DNA of 25,475 bases from a virus, in the IMG/VR virus record IMGVR_UViG_3300044489_000041, positions 1 to 25,475 of that record; one strand, given 5' to 3'. The position numbers and the translations under genes are program-made. Below are positions 15,171 through 21,760 of the stretch, piece after piece. Numbering within the stretch: position 1 is the first letter of the stretch; each line of letters begins with the position of its first letter. A model generated the notes under the pieces. The model was not told where the DNA came from. It did no database searches and was given only the letters and a program-made list of their open reading frames with translations.

Positions 15171-15866
15171 GTGGTGACAAAGGCTCTCCTCGATACCCAC
15201 CTGCGGGACAACCTGAACGAACTCGCGCTGCACGATCACTCAGGCGGGTCGGGGTCGGGCACGCGCGCCCTTGGCGGTTCGGCAACCGGTCTCGTGAGCA
15301 TCTACCTGCGGGACGGGGCGGCGCCAGGGACGCCTACGGGCACGATCTCGGTGGTCTACACCACGGGATCGCGGCTCGCTATGCTGTCGTCGGGCGGCAC
15401 CGCGGTCCTGTTCGCAACCTCCGGTCACGAACACGCGGCAACGCTGGTCAGCACCGCGGGTTTCGGCACGGGCACGCACAACAGCGCGTATTCAACATCG
15501 GCCGAGTTCCAGTTCGGCACTGCAATTCCAAGCGCGTCGTTGACGACACTCGTTTCAACGGCGTTGGCGATTGGCGGCACGGGCCGGCGAGCGATTGCGT
15601 GGTACGCCAGCGTCGTGTACCTGAACACCACCGGGTCGTTTCGCAGCGGCACGATCCAGATAGAGCGCGACGGGACCAGCGTGTTCAACGGGCAGGGTGT
15701 CGAGCTCGCGGCGAGCAAGACGGGGTTTTTCGGCACGATGTCGCTGGACACGACGCTCGCCAGCGGAACGTACACTTACGCGCTGCGCGTTCGCATCGTG
15801 GAGGATGGCTCAACGGTCCGGCCGATCGCCGCTCGGGTGGCGTTGCACGAAGTCTCGGTGCCGTAG
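15171..15866 (+). CDS. Tail-fibre-type protein, start region disturbed
   Basis: From GTG 15171 the product is 231 aa: residues 1-85 resemble the short protein at 14340, and residues 90-231 form a beta-rich C-terminal domain (AIAWYASVVYLN, SGTIQIERDGTSVFNG, TYTYALRVRIVEDG) suited to receptor binding. The conserved N-terminus SWTAPRTWVADEVV is readable in frame upstream from 15135, so the true protein probably begins at about 15132. There the codon is ATT, preceded by an SD-like AGAAGGGGG (15117-15125). Either ATT is used, or an ATG was lost when the HNH gene arrived. I give the first standard codon as the start. There is no ribosome site for GTG 15171. Confidence 0.72.
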   Translation: MVTKALLDTHLRDNLNELALHDHSGGSGSGTRALGGSATGLVSIYLRDGAAPGTPTGTISVVYTTGSRLAMLSSGGTAVLFATSGHEHAATLVSTAGFGTGTHNSAYSTSAEFQFGTAIPSASLTTLVSTALAIGGTGRRAIAWYASVVYLNTTGSFRSGTIQIERDGTSVFNGQGVELAASKTGFFGTMSLDTTLASGTYTYALRVRIVEDGSTVRPIAARVALHEVSVP

Positions 15867-15906
15867 GCCGGGAGCATCCGTGTGCGTCTCGATTACGCGG
15901 GAGCAG

Positions 15907-16209
15907 ATGATGCCTGAAGATCAGTTCGTCCAATGGGCCATACAACTCGGAGGTCCGCCGTCCGTGATCTTCGGCGTGCTGTTCGCGTGGCTCAAGGTGG
16001 CGCGCTCGTCTCCTGAGAACACGATGAAGCAACTGCGCGGCGTCGATGAGAAGCTGATCCACCTCGACGCCAAGATCGAGGTCGAGAGCGCGCGCGCCGC
16101 GGAACGCTGGACTGCCATGAACGAACGAGTCGGTCGAATCGAGCGCCTGATCGACGCTCGCACGATCAGCGGTGCGGCCAACGGAGCCGAGCATGACGAC
16201 AGCGCCTAG
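15907..16209 (+). CDS. Small membrane protein with coiled coil, holin-like candidate
   Basis: The 100-aa product has a single hydrophobic segment (residues 11-31, IQLGGPPSVIFGVLFAWLKV) followed by a long charged heptad-like helix (38-85) and an acidic end. Placement after the tail fibres is where lysis genes often lie, so a holin or holin partner is possible but unproven. ATG 15907 has GGGAG just upstream; ATG 15910 and an earlier GTG at 15880 are alternatives. The next gene overlaps by 17 bases. Confidence 0.6.
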   Translation: MMPEDQFVQWAIQLGGPPSVIFGVLFAWLKVARSSPENTMKQLRGVDEKLIHLDAKIEVESARAAERWTAMNERVGRIERLIDARTISGAANGAEHDDSA

Positions 16210-17095
16210 CCCGCCGCCAGACGCGAAGGCCCTGCGGCTTCGCGTCGTCACCGACGTCTACGGCCACTTCGGCAAGCCGCTCGTCGAGAAGCTGGGGCCG
16301 AAGGGCGTCGCGGTCGTGGGGTCGCTGCTCGTGTTCGTGGGGGGCGGCACGGCGGCAGGCGAGGCTACCGGCACCTTCACGCCGGTCTCGTCCACGATCA
16401 GCGTGGCGCAATCGGTCGCAGGTGCCCCTCGCCAGGACGATGAGATCGCGACGATCCAGGCGGACGTGGCCGAGATCAAGCTCGCGCTCTCGCGACTGGT
16501 CGAGCAGCGCGGCGGAGCTTCGACGCAGACGCTCCGCAAGCTGCTGTCCGGGGCCCGCCTGGAAAAACTTGAGATCACCGACGTGAACGCGGGGCAGGGC
16601 TCCGGCGTTGCTCTCGCGCTCGAAGTGAAGGCGGACGCGGGTCAATACATCCGTGCCGAGACGTGCGTGGTCGACCAGCTCACGGCGCCAGCCCTCACGA
16701 TCTCCACGAGCACCGCCTACACGCTGACCCTCTCGAACACGGCTGCCGACGGCAACTCGCACGACTGGACCTCGTCTAGCACGGTGTCGCAGGTGAACGT
16801 CGGCTCGCTGCGCGGCGCGGGCTCGGACGTGACGACGGGCGGCGACTACGACCGGATCGTGATCGACGGCGGCAGCCAGGGCGCGACGATCAAGGAGCTT
16901 CGCCTCACGAGGATCCGCCTGTTCGGTGCCCCGGCCTCCATATCCAACCTCAAGTGCGGCGCGCTCACGCTGTCGAACCTGGTCATCGGCGACGGCGACG
17001 GGATCGCATCCGCCGACTTCGTGATCGATTCCACCGTGGCGGCGAACGTTTCGTCTGCCACCAGCACGGTCGAACGTGCGATAGACGTCAGGTAA
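16193..17095 (+). CDS. Membrane-anchored protein with beta-rich C-terminus, unknown
   Basis: The 300-aa product has a hydrophobic segment at residues 38-56 (GVAVVGSLLVFVGGGTAAG), a heptad-type stretch (80-106, DDEIATIQADVAEIKLALSRLV), then about 180 residues of beta-rich sequence containing DGGSQGATIKELRLTRIRLFG and a series of short strands like a small beta-helix. The stalk-and-blade look fits a surface or tail-spike-like protein, or one acting at the host envelope. I recognise no family. ATG 16193 is preferred, with GGAG upstream; a GTG at 16172 would add seven residues. It overlaps the previous membrane-protein gene, so the two are probably co-translated. Confidence 0.6.
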   Translation: MTTAPSPPPDAKALRLRVVTDVYGHFGKPLVEKLGPKGVAVVGSLLVFVGGGTAAGEATGTFTPVSSTISVAQSVAGAPRQDDEIATIQADVAEIKLALSRLVEQRGGASTQTLRKLLSGARLEKLEITDVNAGQGSGVALALEVKADAGQYIRAETCVVDQLTAPALTISTSTAYTLTLSNTAADGNSHDWTSSSTVSQVNVGSLRGAGSDVTTGGDYDRIVIDGGSQGATIKELRLTRIRLFGAPASISNLKCGALTLSNLVIGDGDGIASADFVIDSTVAANVSSATSTVERAIDVR

Positions 17096-17112
17096 AGAAG
17101 GAGAACGCCACG

Positions 17113-17334
17113 ATGAACGCCAACCCGCTCACCTGGATTCGCGGCTTCCTGCGGCGCGTGGTCGCTGCCGCGCTCGTGCTCTGCTCGGGGATCGTCATGG
17201 CCCTCGTGTCAGCGGTGAAGTCGTCGCTCGACGGCGAGTATTCCGTCGAGGACCAACTCGCGACCTCGGACGCCATCGCGGAGGCCGTCCGCAAGGGCAG
17301 CCTAGGCCTCGTGAAGGTGCCGAAGCGGTCCTGA
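17113..17334 (+). CDS. Small single-pass membrane protein, holin candidate
   Basis: The 73-aa product has a basic N-terminus (WIRGFLRR), one transmembrane segment (residues 16-36, VVAAALVLCSGIVMALVSAV), and a hydrophilic C-terminus ending VKVPKRS. Size and layout fit a small holin or an envelope protein, but there is no endolysin gene beside it to support the call. A clear AAGGAG ribosome site lies 9 bases before ATG 17113. It is the last plus-strand gene before the arms converge. Confidence 0.6.
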   Translation: MNANPLTWIRGFLRRVVAAALVLCSGIVMALVSAVKSSLDGEYSVEDQLATSDAIAEAVRKGSLGLVKVPKRS

Positions 17335-17352
17335 GTCCTGAGGCAGCGTCGA

Positions 17353-17375
17353 GGCAAGTCTGCCTAGGACTTGCC
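17353..17375. terminator. Hairpin at the convergent junction
   Basis: GGCAAGTC (17353-17360) pairs perfectly with GACTTGCC (17368-17375) across a seven-base loop. It lies where plus-strand late genes and minus-strand early genes meet and covers the last codons of the minus-strand gene. There is no T tract on either strand, so termination would be weak or assisted. Confidence 0.45.
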
Positions 17376-17687
17376 CGGCGTCTCGCGTGCCTCCTGGATC
17401 ATCGCAGGAGCCGCACCTAGGCCCTGGAGGACCGTCAGGGTCTCGGGCCACCGCTCGAGCCGGTCGAGGACCTCAGCGCGCCAGTGGAGGCGCGAGCTCG
17501 GCTGCGGGAGTCCGGGCGCGCACGATGACTCGTACCAGAAGCGCGTCCGAGCCTTGTTCGTCCTGAGCCGGAAGGTGACGGGCTCCGTCCAGTGGCCGAC
17601 GCCTATCCGAGGGCAGCGTTCCAGCCCGCAGCGCCCCTCGAACTCCAGGACCTCGGCCAGCCATTCCGGGGAGCCTGCGTCGGTCAT
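17364..17687 (-). CDS. Hypothetical protein, last gene of the early operon
   Basis: The 107-aa product contains EFEGRCGLERCPRIGVGHW and RTRFWYESSC, with three cysteines that do not form a clear zinc site. Its C-terminal half is helical (VLDRLERWPETLTVLQGL). No family is recognised. ATG 17687 overlaps the stop of the upstream methyltransferase gene by four bases (ATGA), so its translation is probably coupled. The position next to DNA-modification genes is the only clue to its job. Confidence 0.6.
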   Translation of the reverse strand: MTDAGSPEWLAEVLEFEGRCGLERCPRIGVGHWTEPVTFRLRTNKARTRFWYESSCAPGLPQPSSRLHWRAEVLDRLERWPETLTVLQGLGAAPAMIQEARETPGKS

Positions 17688-18340
17688 AGGGCCATCACCG
17701 ACTGCGCCATACGCTTCGCGGCGATCTCGCAGTAGCGTTCCTCGATCTCGATGCCGATGGCCCTGCGGCCTAAGTCCTTAGCGGCCCGCAGCGTCGTGCC
17801 AGAACCCATGAAGGGGTCTAGGATCGTTTGCGCTGCAGGAAAGAACCCTATGCACCAGCGGATTAGTTCAACCGGCTTCTGTGTCGGATGCTGATGGCCG
17901 CCACTCTTATTGGTCTGTGTCCACTCCCGCAACGCGGCATCCCGACTTGTCCACGCCAGTTCGCCATCTGAGAAGTCGCCGCCCATCAACTTCTGCCAAT
18001 AGAGCCACCCACGACTTACAGGCAACCGATCTGTGAAGTAGTTGCCTCCCCATATCACTGCATGGGGCGCAGCCGCCAGAACAAGGCGGAAAGTGTCTGG
18101 CGATGGAATGTCCCGATCCCAACCCATCTGCGGATACTTGCTATACCCCGGTACTCCGCGGGTGCGACATGCGCCGCCATCCTCGCCGATCCCATACGGC
18201 GGGTCGGTGAGCACCAGATCCACCTTCGGCATGAGCGGCAGCAGATCCCGACAGTCGCCGTGGTAGATCGTCACCGCGTCGTCCTGGTAGTAGGGCGCAG
18301 GCAGGCCCGCGGGTGGCCACGTAGAAGCGAGGTCTGTCAC
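17684..18340 (-). CDS. DNA methyltransferase, N6-adenine/N4-cytosine type
   Basis: The 218-aa product is a site-specific DNA methyltransferase that uses S-adenosylmethionine. Catalytic motif IV DPPYG is at residues 46-50, preceded by the VTIYHGDCRDLLPLM segment. HPTQKP (151-156) and the SAM-binding motif DPFMGSGTT (175-183) come near the C-terminus. DPPY ahead of the F-x-GSGTT motif is the beta-class order. GTG 18340 overlaps the resolvase stop as GTGA; the much longer open frame upstream is inside the resolvase gene and is rejected. No restriction enzyme is adjacent, so it is an orphan phage methylase that could protect phage DNA from host restriction or mark replicated DNA. Confidence 0.88.
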   Translation of the reverse strand: MTDLASTWPPAGLPAPYYQDDAVTIYHGDCRDLLPLMPKVDLVLTDPPYGIGEDGGACRTRGVPGYSKYPQMGWDRDIPSPDTFRLVLAAAPHAVIWGGNYFTDRLPVSRGWLYWQKLMGGDFSDGELAWTSRDAALREWTQTNKSGGHQHPTQKPVELIRWCIGFFPAAQTILDPFMGSGTTLRAAKDLGRRAIGIEIEERYCEIAAKRMAQSVMAL

Positions 18341-18888
18341 GCGCTCGTCCTGCCCTGGAACGTGACCGCGACCGCGAGGGCCGCCCACTCGTCCCCGGTC
18401 AGGCCCGCGAGAGGACCGGGCGGGATCCGCCACGCCGTCCCCGAGCAGTCGGCGCAGGGAGCCCTGTCGCGACCGCGCCAGCCCTGACCGTGGCACCGCT
18501 GGCACTTCTTGCCGCCGATCGCCTTTTCGCCGCCGTAGAAGTCGATGAGGCCCTGGCGGATGTTCGCGTCGGTCGCGTTCGCCCTGCCGCAGACGTGCAT
18601 CTTCGCCTGCATCCGCGAGACGGGCTTCCAGGACCCGCCCCATGCCTCGATCATCCTGCCGAGCTCCACGCAGGTATCTATCTCCTCCTGAGCCGTGGGC
18701 ATCCCTCTCGGGCGCATGTATTCGACCGCGAGGGTCACGAGCCCGCCCGAGTCAAAGAGCCGCGCCGCGCGCAGCCACTCGCGGACGTGGACGTTCGCGC
18801 CGGAGTAGCGGTTCGTCACCTGACCGTCAGGCGCGAGCTCCACGACCGAGGACTCAGACGAGCCGGGGTCCAGGCCGATCACGTTCAC
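18337..18888 (-). CDS. RuvC-like Holliday junction resolvase with zinc-binding insert
   Basis: The 183-aa product shows the RuvC-type RNase H fold: IGLDPG with Asp7, LAVEYM with Glu56, the DANIRQGLIDFYGG segment (107-120), and GDEWAALAVA with Asp166 as the last acidic residue. Residues 129-151 form a DnaJ-type zinc site inserted before the final helix (CQRCHGQGW, then PCADCSGTAW; Cys129, 132, 145, 148). It would resolve branched replication or recombination DNA before packaging. GTG 18888 has a strong GGGAGG site 8 bases upstream. A longer frame reaching 19128 is the remnant of the Dam gene in this frame, not a fusion. Confidence 0.82.
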   Translation of the reverse strand: MNVIGLDPGSSESSVVELAPDGQVTNRYSGANVHVREWLRAARLFDSGGLVTLAVEYMRPRGMPTAQEEIDTCVELGRMIEAWGGSWKPVSRMQAKMHVCGRANATDANIRQGLIDFYGGEKAIGGKKCQRCHGQGWRGRDRAPCADCSGTAWRIPPGPLAGLTGDEWAALAVAVTFQGRTSA

Positions 18889-19329
18889 GTCCCGCCTCCC
18901 TGCTTGCGGTAAATGACGATAGCCGATGGGAAGGGCGCAGAGTTCTTCTGGCCGCCGAAGCGCAGGCGCCCGCGAATGAAACGGACTGTCGCTGCGGGCC
19001 GCGTAGTCGTGCCACCATGCCGTGTCGGTGCGTGCTGGAATCAGGCAGACAACGAGATCGCAGTGAACCGACTCCTCCCACGCCTTCCGCATCCAACGCC
19101 CAATCTCGCGACCATAGGGCGGGTTCATAAATACCCGGCAGCCCGCCCACGATTGCGCTAGACCATCATCAGCACGCGTGAAGTATCAAGCGCACTTTGC
19201 GTTCTCGGCTGTTGCACAGGGATCTAGCGTGAACGGGCCGAACTCGGCGTTGAGCACGTCGAAGGTAGCCTGCGGAGTTGACCATTCCGCGGTAGCCGAG
19301 GAGCGTAGGCCGCCGTTGAACTTGCTCAC
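18885..19329 (-). pseudogene. Broken phage Dam-type N6-adenine methyltransferase
   Basis: Reading from GTG 19329 gives a typical phage DNA adenine methylase start (AEWSTPQATFDVLNAEFGPF, LDPCATAENAKCA). A TGA then falls at codon 48 (19188-19186), followed in the same frame by YFTRADDGLAQSW, VFMNPPYGREIGRW (catalytic NPPY) and LIPARTDTAWWHDY. Around 18985-18990 the frame shifts by one base, and the rest continues as VRFIRGRLRFGGQKNSAPFPS and AIVIYRK, the usual family ending. The locus is 445 bases, one more than a multiple of three, consistent with one extra base. Both ends still overlap the neighbours as GTGA. A CGA-to-TGA change would explain the stop. Sequencing error is possible at each point. 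Confidence 0.85.
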
Positions 19330-19715
19330 GACGCTCCCTGCTTGCGGTACTCGGCTAGGGCGGCTTGTAGACGCTTCCTATGAACCGCCGCGTCTTGGTC
19401 ACAGTCGCAGCCTTTGTGCTTCTGGCGATGCCATCGAAGGTAGCCGCCCAAGAAACGCATCGTGCCCCTCGTACGACTCGCCAATTTTCTACCCCGCTTC
19501 TGTTCAGCCTCCAATTGCCCCGCTTTCTCGTGCAGGAGATCGCCCGCCGTCTCGCGCTCGGACCTCAACATCTGTTCGGCGTACACCAGCTTGCCCTCGG
19601 CGTCCTGGCGGGCGGTACGCTCGGCGCGGAGGGCGGCGATGAGGTCTGCTAACTGTCGCTTTGTAGCTACGCCATCCGTCTCGATCTCTGAGATCTCAGC
19701 CTCGGTGAGCGTCAC
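19326..19715 (-). CDS. Coiled-coil protein, unknown function
   Basis: The 129-aa product is mostly one long charged helix (residues 5-85) with heptad spacing (ADLIAALRAERTARQDAEGK, YAEQMLRSERETAGDLLHEK), followed by a basic region WHRQKHKGCDCDQDAAVH and a short helix. The CDC pair with nearby histidines might bind metal. GTG 19715 overlaps the upstream stop as GTGA; the open frame upstream lies within the neighbouring gene. No family is recognised. It is coupled to the Dam locus downstream. Confidence 0.65.
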   Translation of the reverse strand: MTLTEAEISEIETDGVATKRQLADLIAALRAERTARQDAEGKLVYAEQMLRSERETAGDLLHEKAGQLEAEQKRGRKLASRTRGTMRFLGGYLRWHRQKHKGCDCDQDAAVHRKRLQAALAEYRKQGAS

Positions 19716-20017
19716 GGCGTACCTCCGAGGGCGGCTTCCCCCTCCGCGCAGATGATGTCCAGTTCCGCCACGTCGTAGTCCCCGCGGCGGCGGATGTCGG
19801 TGAGGGCGTTGAGGGCGTGTTGCAAACTCAGCCACACTCGGCCAGCCTTCTCCCGCTCGGCGGCTACGGCCTTGGCTACGTGGGCGGCGAGTTGGACTGT
19901 CCACACTTCTCGCAGGTTCGGTGACGGCGTAGTTGCGTCGACTTCCTGACGTAGGCGATCCATGAACCGCTGGATGAACTCACGGTCAGCCTCGGTCACG
20001 GTCGGTTGCTCAGGCAT
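19712..20017 (-). CDS. Small helical hypothetical protein
   Basis: The 101-aa product is helical and charged, with EADREFIQRFMDRLRQEVDA near the start and VWTVQLAAHVAKAVAAEREK in the middle. A C-terminal segment ends with DYDVAELDIICAEGEAALG. No motif or family is recognised. ATG 20017 lies inside the end of the upstream membrane-peptide gene (8-base overlap) without a ribosome site, so its translation probably depends on that gene. Confidence 0.62.
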   Translation of the reverse strand: MPEQPTVTEADREFIQRFMDRLRQEVDATTPSPNLREVWTVQLAAHVAKAVAAEREKAGRVWLSLQHALNALTDIRRRGDYDVAELDIICAEGEAALGGTP

Positions 20018-20159
20018 TGGCGAAGAACCTCCACGCCCACAGCAGAATCCATACAGCCCCCACGATCATTGCGGCAGCGGCCCATAGCCCCGCAACACAG
20101 ATGGCGAGTGCGATCAGTAGAGGCCCTGGCTCAGGAAAGGCCGGGCGCATCGGTGTCAC
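20010..20159 (-). CDS. 49-aa membrane peptide
   Basis: The peptide is almost entirely hydrophobic from residue 13 to 45 (LLIALAICVAGLWAAAAMIV, then GAVWILLWAWRFF), enough for one long or two short membrane helices, after a Pro-rich start. GTG 20159 overlaps the upstream HNH stop as GTGA, and the stop overlaps the next gene. Tiny membrane peptides in early phage operons sometimes act in superinfection exclusion or on host envelope functions. That is only a suggestion. Confidence 0.55.
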   Translation of the reverse strand: MTPMRPAFPEPGPLLIALAICVAGLWAAAAMIVGAVWILLWAWRFFANA

Positions 20160-20770
20160 GTCGTCTCTCCTGCCAGCTTGTCGGTGGCGGCGGCGTTCCG
20201 TCTGACGGCGTGGCTGTACGGGTTTCGCTTTCCTGCCGTCAATGACTGACACTCTTGCCCTAGCTGGGCGCTACAAGCGGGGCATATCACCGAACGGGCT
20301 GCGACAAGTGCCTGGCCTCGATTTCGATGCTGCCGCTGCTCGTCCGCCTTGCACCGTTTGCACTTCCGCTTCCGTGTACGAGTAGCAGCCGGATTCCTTG
20401 GATCGTGTCGGTGGCCGTTCACGCAGGTAGTCACGTTGCCGCTGATCCCGCGCATCGTGTTCGTCCTGTTATCAACGACTTCCATGTGGGCGGGATTGAC
20501 ACATGCACGATTGCGGCAAAGATGGTCGATCTGCCGATCAGTCGGGATCGGGCCGTATGTCGCTACGTAGGCGAAACGATGGGCCATGAACTGCCCTTGC
20601 CCCAGAAAGAACCGCCCGTAGCCCGTGTGCATGATTGTTCCGAGCCATCGCCAACAGGTAGTCGTTTTATCAACATTCAGCCAGAAGCGCGCCACCGCCT
20701 TCGGGGTAACGGGAATCGGTTTCGCTTCCCACAGCCGCGCACGCTTCTCGGCTACGTCGGCCTGCGTCAT
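20156..20770 (-). CDS. HNH endonuclease with two extra zinc-binding segments
   Basis: The 204-aa product carries the phage HNH pattern: CWRWLGT (39-45), GYGRF (50-54), MAHRFAY (62-68), GPIP (73-76), IDHLCRNRACVNPAHM (81-96) and NTMRG. A basic zinc-type stretch follows (C116, C137, C140). The last part (Cys163, Cys166, Cys174, His187: CPAC-x7-C, then SHAVR) is a small zinc-binding module I know as a free-standing or fused element in phage proteins. It overlaps the next HNH gene upstream by ATGA. Such nucleases are usually homing or nicking enzymes, and a DNA-processing role is also possible. Confidence 0.8.
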   Translation of the reverse strand: MTQADVAEKRARLWEAKPIPVTPKAVARFWLNVDKTTTCWRWLGTIMHTGYGRFFLGQGQFMAHRFAYVATYGPIPTDRQIDHLCRNRACVNPAHMEVVDNRTNTMRGISGNVTTCVNGHRHDPRNPAATRTRKRKCKRCKADEQRQHRNRGQALVAARSVICPACSAQLGQECQSLTAGKRNPYSHAVRRNAAATDKLAGETT

Positions 20771-21249
20771 GGGCGGGCCTCCGCTAGTTTCCAGCCAGCC
20801 TGGAGGCCGATCCGGGCCTTGTCAGTCCTGTACCAGCAAGGTCGGCACCGCTTCGCCGCGCGGCGGGCGAGAGGTCTACCGCAGTCGAGGCACTTCGGCT
20901 CAGGGCCCGCTCTTTCCCTCCTCGCGAGCACGGCTGCTGCTGTTGCATGGGGCTGGATGGCCCTGAGGCGGGCGACATCAATCCCTCCTCGCTGCACGGC
21001 GTCCCGGCCGTTGTCCTTCTGAGTCCCTGCGTAGAGATGGTCAGGGTTGACGCACCGCTTCACATCGCAGTGGTGAAGCACGTAGAGGCCGGGAGGGATC
21101 GGCCCGCGAGCGATCTCGTAGCTGAACCGATGGGCAGTGCTGCCGCAGAACTGACCATAGCCGTCCGGGTAGTTCAAGGAGCCCTGCCAGAGCCAACATC
21201 CCGCCGTTTTCTCGACGTGCCGCCAGAAGCGTTCTAGCCTGGTGATCAC
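20767..21249 (-). CDS. HNH endonuclease with C-terminal zinc ribbon
   Basis: The 160-aa product is a paralogue of the next protein downstream: CWLWQGS (18-24), GYGQF (30-34), TAHRFSYE (38-45), GPIP (49-52), LHHCDVKRCVNPDHLYAGT (58-76). Its C-terminal 45 residues form a zinc ribbon (Cys120, 123, 135, 138: CLDCGRPLARRAAKRCRPC). GTG 21249 overlaps the stop of the third HNH gene as GTGA. Two related HNH genes side by side suggest duplication within the operon. Homing or nicking activity is inferred from the family. Confidence 0.8.
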   Translation of the reverse strand: MITRLERFWRHVEKTAGCWLWQGSLNYPDGYGQFCGSTAHRFSYEIARGPIPPGLYVLHHCDVKRCVNPDHLYAGTQKDNGRDAVQRGGIDVARLRAIQPHATAAAVLARRERAGPEPKCLDCGRPLARRAAKRCRPCWYRTDKARIGLQAGWKLAEARP

Positions 21250-21623
21250 GCGATCAGCCCCAGCCTTCGCCCCAGAGCCGTGTCGTCCGAGATACGCGAG
21301 TGGCAGGCTCGGCAGAGCGCGATGAAGCGCTGGCCCTGAGCTCGCGCCTTCGCGTCGGGCAGGATCGAACCTCCGTGCGACCTCGGGACGTACTCATGGC
21401 AATCAGTCGCCCTGCCCCAGCAGCCCTCCAGTCTCGACTCGCACGATGGCCTCTCCCGCAGGAACGCGGCCACGAACTCCCGACGCTCGCGGGCTTCTGC
21501 CTCGCGGCGGGGAGAACGCGGTCGCAGGCTCGTCCTGGAGGCCGCTGGCCGCTCGTTTGCGCCCTGCCGAGCTACCCGCGGGGCCTGGAGCCCTGCCTGC
21601 CTTCTGAGTGGCGTTCGCTTCAT
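21246..21623 (-). CDS. HNH-type nuclease, third in tandem
   Basis: The 125-aa product begins with a very basic segment (MKRTPLRRQAGLQAPRVARQ and on to residue 48). The HNH-like core follows: C61, C68 (CESRLEGCWGRATDCHEYVP), the conserved RSHGGSILPD turn, and the metal site LCRACHSRISDD (Cys104, Cys107, His108). This subtype is different from the two downstream. Related proteins include phage recombination nucleases, but I cannot tell homing from recombination function. The start is ATG 21623; the open frame further upstream overlaps a small zinc-ribbon gene and the loader and is rejected. Confidence 0.75.
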   Translation of the reverse strand: MKRTPLRRQAGLQAPRVARQGANERPAASRTSLRPRSPRREAEARERREFVAAFLRERPSCESRLEGCWGRATDCHEYVPRSHGGSILPDAKARAQGQRFIALCRACHSRISDDTALGRRLGLIA

Positions 21624-21631
21624 TGCCGAAT

Positions 21632-21760
21632 CTACCCCGGTCGTACTGCTCTGGTGCTCGGCGGTAGCGGCACTACCCTCGCGGCGAGGAAGCACCCGCG
21701 GCAGAGCTTCCAGAGGTAGCGCCTGAGCGCGAACCGTCCGCAATCCGAACACTTGCCCAT
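21632..21760 (-). CDS. 42-aa zinc-ribbon protein
   Basis: The 42-aa product has two cysteine pairs, CSDC (residues 4-7) and CRGC (20-23), with a basic helix-like link FALRRYLWKL, then a short Pro-rich tail. An AAAGGAGG ribosome site lies about 12 bases before ATG 21760, and the start overlaps the helicase loader stop as TGATG, so it is translationally coupled to the loader. It is too short for most gene callers. It could bind nucleic acid or the replication proteins. Confidence 0.6.
   Translation of the reverse strand: MGKCSDCGRFALRRYLWKLCRGCFLAARVVPLPPSTRAVRPG

Noticed and set aside
17684-18340. Restriction-modification system
   Set aside because: No restriction endonuclease gene is beside the methyltransferase; the HNH genes are of homing/phage type and lie away from it.
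18337-19128. A methyltransferase-resolvase fusion protein
   Set aside because: The NPPYG part is the middle of a frame-broken Dam gene, which happens to be open into the resolvase. The resolvase has its own start and ribosome site at 18888.
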